From Rhodopseudomonas julia (GTDB taxonomy: Bacteria > Pseudomonadota > Alphaproteobacteria > Rhizobiales > Afifellaceae): a stretch of 64,000 nt of DNA. Under the pieces are notes generated by a model. The model was not told the DNA's origin. It did no database searches and worked only from the letters and a program-made list of their open reading frames with translations. The stretch is taken from the NCBI RefSeq assembly GCF_030813515.1, contig NZ_JAUSUK010000002.1:1488001-1552000 (forward strand). The letters are read 5' to 3'. A program made the translations under genes and the position numbers. Below, piece by piece: positions 18,365-34,430 of this stretch (position 1 is the stretch's first letter; every line of letters begins with the position of its first letter).

Positions 18365-19822
18365 TCAGTGGTCGCTGCCGTTTTCCGGCGTGAAGTCCAC
18401 GAGGTTGTACCGGCGAAGCTTCGAATAGAGGCTTTGCCGGCTGAGGCCGAGAATTTCAGCGGCCGAAGCGCGATTGTCGCCGGTCAGCTCGAGTGCTGCT
18501 TCGATGCAGAGCTTCTCGATCACATCGGTGGTTTCGCGCACGAGATCCTTCAGAGGGACGCGTCCCACGAGTTCTGTCAGTTGATCGACCGAGCGGGGCA
18601 ATTGCCTGGCGGCCGGGCGCTCTCGTTCGACCCGCGCACTGACATCGCGAAGGACGAAGCCGAGGCAGGGCTGCTCCCCTTCGAGCACCGAAACCGCGGC
18701 GACCTCGACATCGACGACAGAGCCGTATTCGCCTCGCAGGATCGACCGGAAATGCCGAACCGAGCCATGTTCGCGGAGATTGGCGATGAGAACGTCAAGT
18801 TCGATCCCCTGCCGCCCGACCCAACGCTCCAGCCGCTTTCCACGAACCTGCTCAAGGCTCGCCGTCTGCGCCAGATCGAGAAAGGCGATGTTGGCCGCAA
18901 GGATACGCCGATCGGGATCGGTCACGATGAAGGCGTCCGGCAGATGCTCCACGATATCCATCAGAAGCGAGGTCGTCCCCGCGTCCTGCTTCACTCTCTC
19001 GCCGTCGACCGGCGACAGGCGGATGAGGAAATGGGCTGAGGATTCCTGCCTGAAGAGCGAAGCGGAGAGAATGCACTCCTGGTCACTGAAGGGGAGCCGC
19101 ACACGCGCATCCTCGGCATGGCCTGCAGCCCGCACCATCGCGAGCAGGGCTTGCACGCCGCGCTCGGATTCGTCGGCAAAAAGCTTCCGCAGCGGCGCTC
19201 CGACAAGTTGTTCTGGAGAATGGTCGAGCAGCCGGCTCGCGGCGGGATTGACCTCGACGACCTTCTGGCTGTTGGCGTCGATGATCAAAACGGCTTCAGA
19301 AGCCATCTTGAAGAACAGGCGATAACGCGTCTCTGCCTGACGCAGGCGCGAATACTCGCGCTCCAGCGCCACCTGCGCTTCGATCAACCGTTGCTGCAGC
19401 GCGGAGACCGGACGCAAATCGCGACCGATGGCGATGTAACGCTCGCCGCCGCCCACCTGCATGGCGAAATAACGCACCGCGACATCGGCACCACGGTTCG
19501 ACGGATGATTGACTTGGCGCCAGCGCGAAACACCTTTCGCGCCTGCCTCATTCAGAAGAGACGCGACTTTGTTTTCGCTTTCGGGCGTGACGAGATCGCG
19601 CCACGCCTTTCCAACCCAGTCCGAAACACCTTCGTGAGAGAATTCTTCGTCGCCAAAGGCGAGATCCTGAACGACGCCATCCTTGTCCAGAACGAGGGCG
19701 ATGTCTGCCGCGTGGGCAATGAGCTTTCCGGCGATCTCGGCGTCCAGGTCTCCGACCGACTTATGCGGGGCCGCGAACTCGCTTGGGGCTGATTTTGTAA
19801 CCAAGCCGTCCATCTGTTGCAC
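18365..19822 (-). CDS. ppsR: PpsR/CrtJ transcriptional regulator of photosynthesis genes
   Basis: PpsR represses bch, crt and puc genes under oxygen by binding TGT-N12-ACA palindromes. The 485-aa protein has an N-terminal domain, PAS domains at about 165-270 and 285-400, and a Fis-type HTH at about 447-473 (RASAAEILGLSRQSLYSKLRRY). Cys250 and Cys439 sit where the redox pair of Rhodobacter sphaeroides PpsR (Cys251, Cys424) is expected, and a third, Cys386, is in the last PAS domain. ATG 19822 or 19813 could be used. It lies 25 bp downstream of ppaA on the same strand, so the two are likely coexpressed, and its predicted sites occur across this cluster. Confidence 0.96.
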   Translation of the reverse strand: MQQMDGLVTKSAPSEFAAPHKSVGDLDAEIAGKLIAHAADIALVLDKDGVVQDLAFGDEEFSHEGVSDWVGKAWRDLVTPESENKVASLLNEAGAKGVSRWRQVNHPSNRGADVAVRYFAMQVGGGERYIAIGRDLRPVSALQQRLIEAQVALEREYSRLRQAETRYRLFFKMASEAVLIIDANSQKVVEVNPAASRLLDHSPEQLVGAPLRKLFADESERGVQALLAMVRAAGHAEDARVRLPFSDQECILSASLFRQESSAHFLIRLSPVDGERVKQDAGTTSLLMDIVEHLPDAFIVTDPDRRILAANIAFLDLAQTASLEQVRGKRLERWVGRQGIELDVLIANLREHGSVRHFRSILRGEYGSVVDVEVAAVSVLEGEQPCLGFVLRDVSARVERERPAARQLPRSVDQLTELVGRVPLKDLVRETTDVIEKLCIEAALELTGDNRASAAEILGLSRQSLYSKLRRYNLVDFTPENGSDH

Positions 19823-19847
19823 TTAGTCCCGCATCAGGCGTGAATCA

Positions 19848-20750
19848 TCAGCAACGCATAGTTAGGAGCCCGAGCATACGCTCGGCCTGCGACACTGCAC
19901 TGCGCGCATCCGTCGCTCCTACATCGGCACCTACCGACGCCACAAGCTCCGGATGCTCCATAAAGATCTGTCCACCAACGATCACAGCAATGGATTTGTT
20001 ACGAGATTCCAGGCGGATCGCCTTTATCGTCGCCGCCAGATCGTCGATCCCACGCGCGCTCGAAAGCGACAACCCGACCATTGAAAACCATTCGCGCTTG
20101 ACGATCCCGACGAGATCGGCGGTGTTCGCATCGAGCTCGACAGACGCATCCCAGCCACCGCGACGGAAGAAGGCCTCCGTCAAAAAGATGCCGAAAGAAT
20201 GCCGTTCACCCGGCGCAGAGGCGAGCAAGATACGCCGGCCGTCGCCGCAATCGGCCGACTGACTGTAAAAAGCCGGACCGAGCTCCCTCAGAAGGTGCTG
20301 AAGCCGCGACATGCCGATGGTCACCTCGGCGAAATCGCAGCGATCCTCGTTCCAGAAATCCCAAAGCCGTGTTGCTGCAGGCGCCATCAGCTCAAGCAGA
20401 AGCGCCTCGAGCCCGACACCGCGCGCGCGCGCCATATCTATATAGGCGAAGGCGACACTCGCATCACGCGCGACCAGGAGCCGGGCAAATTCGTCGATAT
20501 CGACGTCATCGACCCCGGTGCCCTCCACGCAATTGAGATGTGGTTCGCCCCAACCTACGCGGTGGGCAAGCATCAAACGCGGAATGATCTCACCTTCGAT
20601 CGTCGTGAGAATGCGACCGCTCCAGGCGCTCGCACTGGACACCGCTTCAACGTCTGAGACCTCGATCGCACGCATAGGGACATCGTCCCACGGCCGGTTC
20701 CCGTCCCAGCTTCCGCAACGGTCCTCAGTATGTTGCCTAAGGTCGACCAT
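19848..20750 (-). CDS. ppaA: PpaA/AerR cobalamin-binding antirepressor-type regulator
   Basis: PpaA/AerR proteins bind a corrinoid and modulate PpsR/CrtJ activity. The 300-aa protein has a helical middle region (RLWDFWNEDRCDFAEVTIGMSRLQ) followed by a B12-binding Rossmann-type domain: ILLASAPGERHSFGIFLTEAF, in which E-x-H-x-x-G takes the place of the D-x-H-x-x-G cobalamin loop, then VGLSLSSARG and VIVGGQIF. The His would be the lower Co ligand or its counterpart. ATG 20750 is used; a GTG at 20759 is possible. Its adjacency to ppsR is the standard arrangement and supports the call. Confidence 0.92.
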   Translation of the reverse strand: MVDLRQHTEDRCGSWDGNRPWDDVPMRAIEVSDVEAVSSASAWSGRILTTIEGEIIPRLMLAHRVGWGEPHLNCVEGTGVDDVDIDEFARLLVARDASVAFAYIDMARARGVGLEALLLELMAPAATRLWDFWNEDRCDFAEVTIGMSRLQHLLRELGPAFYSQSADCGDGRRILLASAPGERHSFGIFLTEAFFRRGGWDASVELDANTADLVGIVKREWFSMVGLSLSSARGIDDLAATIKAIRLESRNKSIAVIVGGQIFMEHPELVASVGADVGATDARSAVSQAERMLGLLTMRC

Positions 20751-20920
20751 CTCTCGCACCCCCCGAGCTCAAACTGGCCAAAAACGGCTCGTGCGCCGCC
20801 TCACTTGCGGGCGGCTGCATTCCCGACGGAGGTTTTAAACCTCTGCCGGTCGACGCGCGAGTTTAAGCACTTTCGGACCTTCCGCGATAGAGCCGGAGGC
20901 TACGCCCCATCCCGCCAAAA

Positions 20921-20978
20921 TGTAAAGTAAGATTTACGTCTAGTGTTGTTGACAGTGCCCGAGCCGCAGCCCTAGAGT
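20921..20978 (+). promoter_or_regulatory. bchF promoter and PpsR-like site
   Basis: TGTAAAGTAAGATTTACG (20921-20938) matches TGTMA-N8-TKACA except the last base. Just downstream TTGACA (20949-20954) and TAGAGT (20973-20978), 18 bp apart, form a sigma70-like promoter about 30 nt ahead of the bchF start. This is the natural promoter of the bchFNBHLM-puh superoperon. Confidence 0.65.
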
Positions 20979-21015
20979 CAGCCATACGTTGTGCCGGTTG
21001 GGGAGACGGGGCGCG

Positions 21016-22817
<1,802 letters not shown>

Positions 22818-22818
22818 G

Positions 22819-24376
22819 ATGCAGCTGACGGTCTGGACCTACGAGGGGCCGCCGCATGTCGGGGCGATGCGCATCGCAACCGCGATGGAAGGCATCCACT
22901 ACGTCCTGCACGCACCGCAGGGCGACACCTATGCCGATCTCCTGTTCACGATGATCGAGCGGCGCGACAAGCGCCCACCCGTTACCTATACGACGTTCGA
23001 GGCGCGCGACCTCGGCACAGATACCGCTGAAATCTTCAAGAACGCGGCACGTGAGGCCTACGAGCGCTTTCAGCCGCAGGCGATGCTGGTCGGGGCTTCG
23101 TGCACGGCTGAGCTCATTCAGGACGATCCGGGCGGGCTTGCCAAAGCGTTGGCCCTGCCGATCCCCGTTGTTCCGCTGGAGCTACCTTCCTATCAGCGGA
23201 AGGAAAATTGGGGCGCATCCGAGACCTTCTATCATCTCGTTCGGGCCCTCGCCGGCCCGCATGCGCCGGCGCCTGGCTCGGAAAGACCGCCGCGGGACGC
23301 GGGCCGCCGGCCACGATGCAATCTGCTGGGCCCCACGGCTCTCGGCTTTCGGCACCGTGACGATGTGGCGGAGATCACCCGCCTTCTCGACCGCCTTGGA
23401 ATCGATGTCGCCGTGACCGCACCGCTCGGCGCCACTCCCGCCGATATCGCGCGGCTCGGAGAAGCCGATTTCAACGTCGTGCTCTATCCGGAGATTGCGC
23501 AGACGGCCGCCGGGTGGCTCACACGCACGTTCCGCCAGCCGGCGACGAAAACCGTGCCGATCGGCTTCGGCGCCACGATCGACTTCGTCAAGGAAGTCGC
23601 CGAGATCGCGGGCGTCGACCCGACTGCCGTTCTCGCGGGCGCCCCGTCGCGTCTCCCGTGGTACTCGCGCTCCGTCGATTCCACGTACCTCACCGGCAAG
23701 CGCGTCTTCATCTTCGGCGATGCGACACATGTCGTCGCCGCCGCGCGCATTGCCGACAAGGAGCTCGGCTTCAAGGTCGTGGGCCTTGGCACCTATTCGC
23801 GTGAATTCGCCCGCGACGTGCGCGCCGCCGCCGAACATTATGGCGTCGAAGCGCTCATCACCGACGATTATCTCGAGGTCGAGGAGAAGGTGGCGGAGCT
23901 TCATCCCGAGCTGGTTCTCGGAACCCAGATGGAGCGCCATATCGCCAAGCGGCTGCGCGTGCCGTGCGCCGTCATCTCGGCACCGGTTCACGTCCAGGAT
24001 TTTCCGGCACGCTATTCGCCGCAGATGGGCTTCGAAGGCGCCAATGTGATCTTCGACACCTTCGTGCACCCTCTGATGATGGGCCTCGAAGAGCACCTTC
24101 TCGGCATGTTCCGTGGCGACTTCGAATTTCACGACGAGGTCCAGCCGTCGCATCTGGGGCACGGCGCCGCACCGGCGCAAGACCCGACTCAGATCAAAGA
24201 AGCGGAGGTCGAAAAGACCGAGATTGTCAGCGTCGCCCAAGGTGTCACCTGGGCGGCGGAAGCGGAGCAGGAACTGCGCAAAATACCGTTCTTCGTCCGC
24301 GGCAAGGCGCGCCGCAATACCGAACGTTTCGCCGAAGAACGCGGCTTAGCGACGATTACAGTTGAGACACTCTACG

Positions 24377-24402
<26 letters not shown>
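22819..24402 (+). CDS. bchB: Light-independent protochlorophyllide reductase subunit B
   Basis: Partner of BchN in the DPOR catalytic component. The 527-aa protein starts [20 protein letters not shown], the usual family N-terminus, with the Asp that serves as the unusual fourth cluster ligand expected in [12 protein letters not shown]. It has a nitrogenase MoFe-like core and the small C-terminal helical domain ([20 protein letters not shown]) that helps close the active site. The ORF upstream of ATG 22819 overlaps bchN and is not used. It overlaps the bchH start by 26 nt. Confidence 0.97.
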
Positions 24403-29000
<4,598 letters not shown>

Positions 29001-29001
<1 letters not shown>

Positions 29002-29702
29002 TGCCAACAGCCTCGTATTTGGAGCGCCGCGGAGAGCTTGAGACCTATTTCGACCGCACCGCGGCCGATGCCTGGTCCAAACTCACGTCCGACGCGCCGG
29101 TGAGCCGAATCCGGGCCACCGTGCGCGCCGGCCGCGACCAGATGCGGGCGACCTTGTTGAGCTATCTGCCGGAGGATCTCTCCGGGGTGCGGCTTCTGGA
29201 TGCCGGTTGCGGAACCGGCGCGCTTTCACTGGAAGCGGCGCGCCGCGGCGGCGATATCGTCGCAATCGATCTGTCGCCCTCGCTCGTCGCCCTTGCGCAG
29301 GAGCGCATCAAGGACGAGCCGGAGGCTCAGCGGATCGATTTCCACGTCGGTGACATGCTTGATCCCGCACTTGGCGATTTCGACTTCATCGTGGGTATGG
29401 ATTCGCTCATCCACTACCGCGACCAGGATCTTGCCAACATCCTCGCCCGGCTGGCGGCGCGCGCACGGCAGGGGGTGGTTTTCACCTTCGCACCTCGCAC
29501 AGCGCTGCTCGCGGCCATGCACATGGCAGGGCGTTTTTTCCCGCGCAGCGACCGCGCACCATCCATCGAACCGATCAGCGAAGCGCGGCTGCGCCAGCTG
29601 GTCGCTGCGACACCTGAGCTAACGGCATGGCGGCCGGGTCGAAGCCGTCGTATCGTAAGCGGATTTTATACGTCACAGGCTATGGAGCTCGTGCCCGCAT
29701 GA
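29001..29702 (+). CDS. bchM: Mg-protoporphyrin IX O-methyltransferase
   Basis: BchM methylates the C13 propionate of Mg-protoporphyrin IX using S-adenosylmethionine. The 233-aa protein has the SAM motif LLDAGCGTGALSLEAARRG, then VAIDLSPSLVALAQ and a C-terminal Arg-rich block, RPGRSRRIVSGFYTS, typical of the family. ATG 29001 shares its A with the bchL stop; a TTG one codon earlier is not needed. The stop overlaps the lhaA start (ATGA). Its product is the substrate of AcsF, encoded downstream. Confidence 0.96.
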
Positions 29703-31132
29703 AGCGGCTGAACAATTCGGTGAGTGCCGCGTGGAGCCGTCTCGGCCCCCGCTTTTTGCCGTTTGCAGATGCTGCAACGGCCGAACTCCCGCTCGGCCGT
29801 CTTCTGCGTCTGTCATTGTTCCAGGTTTCCGTCGGCATGGCGGTGGTGCTTTTGAACGGCACCTTGAACCGCGTCATGATCGTGGAGATGGGCGTGCATG
29901 CCTGGCTCGTCTCCTTGATGGTGTCGCTGCCGCTCGTCTTCGCGCCGTTCCGCGCCCTTATCGGCTTCAAGTCGGACACGCATCGCTCGCTGCTCGGGTG
30001 GCGGCGTGTGCCCTATATCTGGATGGGCACGCTGATCCAATTCGGCGGTCTCGCCATCATGCCATTCGCGCTTCTGGTTCTTTCCGAGGGCCAGGGACCG
30101 GCTATTGTTGCAGGTCAGGCCGGGGCCGCCTTCGCCTTCCTTCTCGTGGGCGCCGGCCTACACACGACGCAGACGGCAGGCCTTGCTCTGGCAACCGACA
30201 TCGCGCCGGCTGAGTCCCGCCCGCGCGTCGTGGCGCTGCTCTACGTCATGCTTCTTCTTGGCATGATGGTGAGCGCCCTCGTCTTCGGTGTGCTTCTCGA
30301 CAATTTCAGCCCGTTCCGGCTCATCCAGGTCATTCAGGGCGCTGCCTTCCTGACGATGGTCTTGAACATCGTCGCTTTGTGGAAGCAGGAGGCGCGCAAT
30401 CCCGCGCTCACCGCCAAAGACACGCCGAGAACCAGTTTCCGCGAGGCCTGGGGCTCCTTCGCCAAAGGCGGACGCGCAAGCCGCCTCCTCATCGCAGTCG
30501 GCCTCGGCACCGCTGGATTCAGCATGCAGGATATTCTGCTGGAGCCTTATGGCGGAGAGGTCCTGCACCTCACCGTGAGCGGGACGACGACTTTGACGGC
30601 CCTCCTCGCCGGAGGTTCGCTCATTGGATTTGCCATCGCCGCACGCAGTCTCGGACGCGGTCAGGATCCGCACAAGCTTGCAGCCTATGGCGCGCTTGCC
30701 GGCGTTGTCGCATTCGCCGCGGTGATCTTCGCCGCACCTTTAGAATCAGCGATGCTTTTCCGGGTCGGAACCATCATCATCGGCTTCGGCGGCGGCCTCT
30801 TCTCGGTCGGCACGCTCACCGCCGCTATGGACTTATCGGAGAATGGGCAAAGCGGTCTCGCGCTTGGCGCCTGGGGCGCTGTTCAGGCGACCGCTGCAGG
30901 GCTCGCGATCGCGCTCGGTGGCGTCGTTCGCGACACCTTCTCCACTTTGGCAGAACAAGGCGTTCTCGGGCCGGCTCTCGCGAGCCCGGCCACCGGCTAC
31001 AGCTTTGTCTACCATTTCGAAATCGCGCTGCTCGCCGTCACTCTCGTGGCGATCGGGCCGCTCGTGGGGTCGGGGGGGCGAACACGCTCCGATCCATCAT
31101 CGTCCTTCGGTCTAGCTGAGTTTCCCGGCTAG
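29699..31132 (+). CDS. lhaA: LhaA, PucC-family light-harvesting 1 assembly protein
   Basis: The 477-aa, 12-helix MFS/BCD-family membrane protein starts MKRLNNSVSAAWSRLGPRFL. Family motifs include LNGTLNRVMIVEMGV, GFKSDTHRSLLGWRRVPYIW, and DILLEPYGGEV. In Rhodobacter, LhaA is needed for efficient LH1 assembly, perhaps by delivering bacteriochlorophyll. It sits directly upstream of puhA, the conserved place for lhaA. The longer ORF starting at 29627 overlaps bchM and is rejected. Confidence 0.95.
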   Translation: MKRLNNSVSAAWSRLGPRFLPFADAATAELPLGRLLRLSLFQVSVGMAVVLLNGTLNRVMIVEMGVHAWLVSLMVSLPLVFAPFRALIGFKSDTHRSLLGWRRVPYIWMGTLIQFGGLAIMPFALLVLSEGQGPAIVAGQAGAAFAFLLVGAGLHTTQTAGLALATDIAPAESRPRVVALLYVMLLLGMMVSALVFGVLLDNFSPFRLIQVIQGAAFLTMVLNIVALWKQEARNPALTAKDTPRTSFREAWGSFAKGGRASRLLIAVGLGTAGFSMQDILLEPYGGEVLHLTVSGTTTLTALLAGGSLIGFAIAARSLGRGQDPHKLAAYGALAGVVAFAAVIFAAPLESAMLFRVGTIIIGFGGGLFSVGTLTAAMDLSENGQSGLALGAWGAVQATAAGLAIALGGVVRDTFSTLAEQGVLGPALASPATGYSFVYHFEIALLAVTLVAIGPLVGSGGRTRSDPSSSFGLAEFPG

Positions 31133-31154
31133 CCGTTGTCAATGGAGGTTATCA

Positions 31155-31919
31155 ATGCCCGCCGGAGCACTTACAGGGTATATGGATGTGGCCCAGATGA
31201 CGCTTTATGCGTTCTGGATCTTTTTTGCCGGTCTCATCATTTACCTTCGTCGCGAAGATAAGCGCGAAGGTTATCCGCTTGTTGCGGAACGCGGTGAGAC
31301 CAAAGAACGGATCGTCGGGTTCCCCGACGCACCGGCACCGAAATACTTCAAACTTCATGGCGGTGGCACGGCACAGTCCGGCCGCAGCGACGACCGCGAC
31401 GTGCGTCTGACGCCGGCCGGCCCGTCTAACGGCGCTCCGTTCCGTCCCGTCGGCAATCCGCTGGTCGATGGCGTTGGGCCGGCCGCTTATGCCGATCGTG
31501 CCCATGAACCTGAGCTGACGCTCGACGGCGATCCGAAGATCGTGCCGCTGTCCAGCGACGAGAGCTTCTATCTCGATCCGAAGGATCCAGATCCTCGGGG
31601 CATGCTCGTCATCGCAGCCGACGGTGAAGTCGTGGGTAGCGTTGAAGACGTGTGGGTCGATCGTTCCGACGTGATGATCCGCTATCTTGAGGTCGCGCTC
31701 GATGGTGCCGGCACTGTGCTGGTTCCGTTTGTGATGTCGACCCTCAACGCGCGCCAGCGTCAGATTCGCGTGAACTCCTTGATTGCCAAGCAGTTCGCCG
31801 ATGCGCCGCGTACGGCCAGCCCGAACAGCATCACCATGGTGGAAGAAGACCGTATTCAGGGCTACTTCGCCGGTGGTACTCTTTATGCGACGCCGGCACG
31901 GCAGGAGCCGCTGCTGTGA
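31155..31919 (+). CDS. puhA: Photosynthetic reaction centre H subunit
   Basis: PuhA caps the L/M heterodimer on the cytoplasmic side and controls proton transfer to QB. The 254-aa protein has a single N-terminal transmembrane helix with the family signature MDVAQMTLYAFWIFFAG then LIIYLRREDKREGYPL, followed by a soluble PRC-barrel domain (about 115-250) including DPRGMLVIAADGEVVG. GGAGG precedes the ATG. Its stop overlaps the puhB GTG start. Confidence 0.98.
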   Translation: MPAGALTGYMDVAQMTLYAFWIFFAGLIIYLRREDKREGYPLVAERGETKERIVGFPDAPAPKYFKLHGGGTAQSGRSDDRDVRLTPAGPSNGAPFRPVGNPLVDGVGPAAYADRAHEPELTLDGDPKIVPLSSDESFYLDPKDPDPRGMLVIAADGEVVGSVEDVWVDRSDVMIRYLEVALDGAGTVLVPFVMSTLNARQRQIRVNSLIAKQFADAPRTASPNSITMVEEDRIQGYFAGGTLYATPARQEPLL

Positions 31920-32581
31920 ACGAATACGAATCCGAGCCTATCCGCGGCCTGCCTCAGCGCTTGCCGAAGGGGGAACGGATCCTCTGGCAGGGGGAACCGC
32001 GCTGGGCAAGTCTTGCCCGGCGCGTCTTCCACCTTCCAACGCTCGTCGTCTATTTTGCTGTTCTTCTCGCCCTGCGTGCCGTCCTGGCTCTCTCGGCGGG
32101 GGGAACGGCAAAAGACGCGATCCTGTCGGCGACCTGGCTTTTGCCGGTCGCCGCTCTCGCGGTTCTTATTCTCACCGTCTATGGCTGGCTGATCGCCCGC
32201 ACCACGGTCTACACGATCACCGAGAAGCGTCTGGTCATCCGCAGCGGCGTGGTGTTGCCGATGACGCTCAACATCCCTTTTGCGGCGGTGGAATCGGCTG
32301 CATTGCGGCTCCACGGAAAGGGAATTGGCGACATTCCGCTCGTTCTTTCTCCCAACCACCGTGTCGCTTATTATGCTTTGTGGCCGCATGCTCGGCCATG
32401 GAAGATCAAGCAGCCTGAGCCCATGCTGAGGTCGGTTGCCGATGCCGAGCGCGTCGCAGAGATCCTGGCAGGTGCGCTTGCAGCAACCGCCGGACGTGGC
32501 GACAAATCGGGGGAAACCGCCCTCGAAGCAGAGACGGATACTGACGCACAATGGTCATCGCACGCAAGTGCGGTGGCATAG
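31916..32581 (+). CDS. puhB: PuhB photosynthetic complex assembly protein (bacterial PH domain)
   Basis: The 221-aa membrane protein starts at GTG 31916, overlapping the puhA stop. It has LPKGERILWQGEPRW, two or three hydrophobic helices (about 45-65 and 75-100), and a bacterial PH-like domain with YTITEKRLVIRSGVVLPMTLN. In Rhodobacter capsulatus, PuhB is a dimeric factor for reaction-centre and LH1 assembly. The position directly after puhA is diagnostic. Confidence 0.93.
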   Translation: MNEYESEPIRGLPQRLPKGERILWQGEPRWASLARRVFHLPTLVVYFAVLLALRAVLALSAGGTAKDAILSATWLLPVAALAVLILTVYGWLIARTTVYTITEKRLVIRSGVVLPMTLNIPFAAVESAALRLHGKGIGDIPLVLSPNHRVAYYALWPHARPWKIKQPEPMLRSVADAERVAEILAGALAATAGRGDKSGETALEAETDTDAQWSSHASAVA

Positions 32582-32590
32582 GAGATCAAG

Positions 32591-33052
32591 GTGAGCGGCT
32601 TTACGAACACTGCGCCGTTTCCGCGAGGCCCTCTTCTGGCCGTGGCGGCGCTGCTGACGGTTTCGATCGTCCTTGCAGCTGTGAGCGCATTTGACCGTAG
32701 AGGCCACAGCACCGAGATGCCGGGGACGACGGCCGTAGAGGTGCGTCTTCTGCAATTCAAAGATCTGGCGAACGGAGGCGTCGGCATTTTCGACGCCTCC
32801 GACGGCAGCCAGATCGCCGTTGCCGCTCCCGGCACGAATGGTTTTTTGCGCGCGACCTTGCGCGGCCTCGCACACGAACGGGAACGTCGCGGCATCAGCC
32901 CCAACAGCCCATTTCGTTTGACCTATTGGGACGACGGACAATTATCGCTCGAGGATCCCTCGACCGGCCGGCTCGTCGCCCTTGAAGCTTTCGGACCGAC
33001 GAATGCACAGGTCTTCGCCCGCTTCCTTTCCAAGACGAGGCAGGCGCAATGA
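32591..33052 (+). CDS. puhC: PuhC photosynthetic complex assembly protein
   Basis: The 153-aa protein has one N-terminal membrane helix (about 12-30) and a periplasmic domain with RLLQFKDLANGGVGIFDASDG and FRLTYWDDGQLSLEDPSTGR, typical of PuhC. PuhC optimises core-complex assembly in Rhodobacter. It starts at GTG 32591 with GGAG 10 nt upstream. Its stop overlaps the next ORF (ATGA), so the downstream small protein is coupled to it. Confidence 0.92.
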   Translation: MSGFTNTAPFPRGPLLAVAALLTVSIVLAAVSAFDRRGHSTEMPGTTAVEVRLLQFKDLANGGVGIFDASDGSQIAVAAPGTNGFLRATLRGLAHERERRGISPNSPFRLTYWDDGQLSLEDPSTGRLVALEAFGPTNAQVFARFLSKTRQAQ

Positions 33053-33354
33053 TCGGCAATTGGGTCGGCGGACGTGAAGAGATCGAAGTGGAGTGCACCA
33101 TCGAGGTGCAAAACACCTTCGAAAGCCTGCACGCTCATGTGGACCTCGATGGTGGCATCGAAATCCGCCCGGGCGATGCGGTGCGAGTCCATGGTGAGCC
33201 GATCACCGTCCCCTACGGCGAGGCGGCCACGTTTCGCCGCCGCGCGACGGTGGTGAGGGCAACCGCTTTCGAGCGGCTTTGGACACGCATGACCGGTGAC
33301 ATGGAGTTCATGGAGCTCCTTGAGTTCAGCTTCTCTTCCGAAAGCAGGCTATGA
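33049..33354 (+). CDS. Uncharacterised 101-aa protein between puhC and acsF
   Basis: The 101-aa soluble, acidic, beta-rich protein ([37 protein letters not shown]) has no membrane segment and no catalytic motif that I recognise. It overlaps both neighbours by ATGA (puhC stop/own start; own stop/acsF start), which means strict coupling to core assembly and the oxygen-dependent cyclase. A small ORF in this place is a recurrent feature of purple-bacterial clusters as far as I recall, but no function is known to me. A role as accessory or stability factor for AcsF is a guess from position. Confidence 0.85.
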   Translation: MIGNWVGGREEIEVECTIEVQNTFESLHAHVDLDGGIEIRPGDAVRVHGEPITVPYGEAATFRRRATVVRATAFERLWTRMTGDMEFMELLEFSFSSESRL

Positions 33355-34418
33355 CGATCGAGACCCTCTCCCTCTCTCCGAACGACACCACCCTCAAGGC
33401 TCAAGAAAGCACGGTTTTGAGCCCGCGCTTTTATACGACGGACTTCGATGAGCTTGACGCCATCGATGTCAGTCACATTCGCCTCGAGTGGGACGCGCTC
33501 ATCGCAGAGATGAAGAGCGACCCCAACAAGGGCCATTTCAAGCGCACGGAAGCCTGGGACGACGTGAAGCTCTCGGATCTTCCGGAGGACCTCCAAAAGG
33601 AGTTCGTCGACTTCCTGGTGAGTTCGCTCACGGCCGAGTTTTCGGGTTGCGTGCTTTATTCGGAGATGAAGAAGCGCGGCAACAACCCGGATATCTGCGA
33701 ACTCTTCCGCTATATGAGCCGCGACGAAGCGCGCCATGCAGGCTTCATCAACGACACGCTCAAGGATTTCGACATCGGTGTCGATCTCGGCTTTCTGACG
33801 CGCACGAAGAAGTACACCTTCTTCCGCCCGAAATTCATCTACTACGCCACCTATCTTTCCGAAAAGATCGGCTATGCGCGTTACATCACGATCTTCCGGC
33901 ACCTGGAAAAGCACCCGGAGAAGCGCTTCCACCCGATCTTCAAATGGTTCGAGCAATGGTGCAACGACGAGTTCCGGCACGGCGAGGCCTTTGCGCTTCT
34001 GATGCGCGCGAACCCGCGTGTCACGCAGGGGCTAAATAAGTACTGGGTCCGCTTCTTCGTCCTCGCCGTTTTCGCGACCATGTATGTGCGCGACCATGCG
34101 CGACCCGCCTTCCACAAGGCTCTCGACATCGATCCGACGGAATACGACTTCACGGTTTTCAGGATCACGTCGGAAATCAGCAAGCAGGTCTTCCCGCTCA
34201 CGCTCGACATCGACAATCCCCGGTTTCGCGCCGGCCTCGAAAGACTACGGCAAGCCAGCGAGAAAATGGCGGCCGCCAAACGCAAGGGCGGCCTCGTCGG
34301 CGGTTTGCAGCAGCTTTTTCACGGTGCCGGCGCAGGCGTCACCATTGCCCGTCTTTATTTCCTGCCGGTCAAGGACAATGCCCCGCCGGCCGAGAGCCGG
34401 CTCGTTCCGGCCTGGTAG
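33351..34418 (+). CDS. acsF: Aerobic Mg-protoporphyrin IX monomethyl ester (oxidative) cyclase
   Basis: AcsF uses O2 to form the isocyclic ring E, giving divinyl-protochlorophyllide. The 355-aa ferritin-like di-iron protein has the metal motifs [26 protein letters not shown] and [12 protein letters not shown] (E-x-x-H pairs). No BchE, the anaerobic radical-SAM cyclase, is encoded in this window, so ring closure within the cluster relies on oxygen. It lies between the puh genes and puhE, the usual place. Confidence 0.97.
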   Translation: MTIETLSLSPNDTTLKAQESTVLSPRFYTTDFDELDAIDVSHIRLEWDALIAEMKSDPNKGHFKRTEAWDDVKLSDLPEDLQKEFVDFLVSSLTAEFSGCVLYSEMKKRGNNPDICELFRYMSRDEARHAGFINDTLKDFDIGVDLGFLTRTKKYTFFRPKFIYYATYLSEKIGYARYITIFRHLEKHPEKRFHPIFKWFEQWCNDEFRHGEAFALLMRANPRVTQGLNKYWVRFFVLAVFATMYVRDHARPAFHKALDIDPTEYDFTVFRITSEISKQVFPLTLDIDNPRFRAGLERLRQASEKMAAAKRKGGLVGGLQQLFHGAGAGVTIARLYFLPVKDNAPPAESRLVPAW

Positions 34419-34430
34419 GGAGGCATCGGA

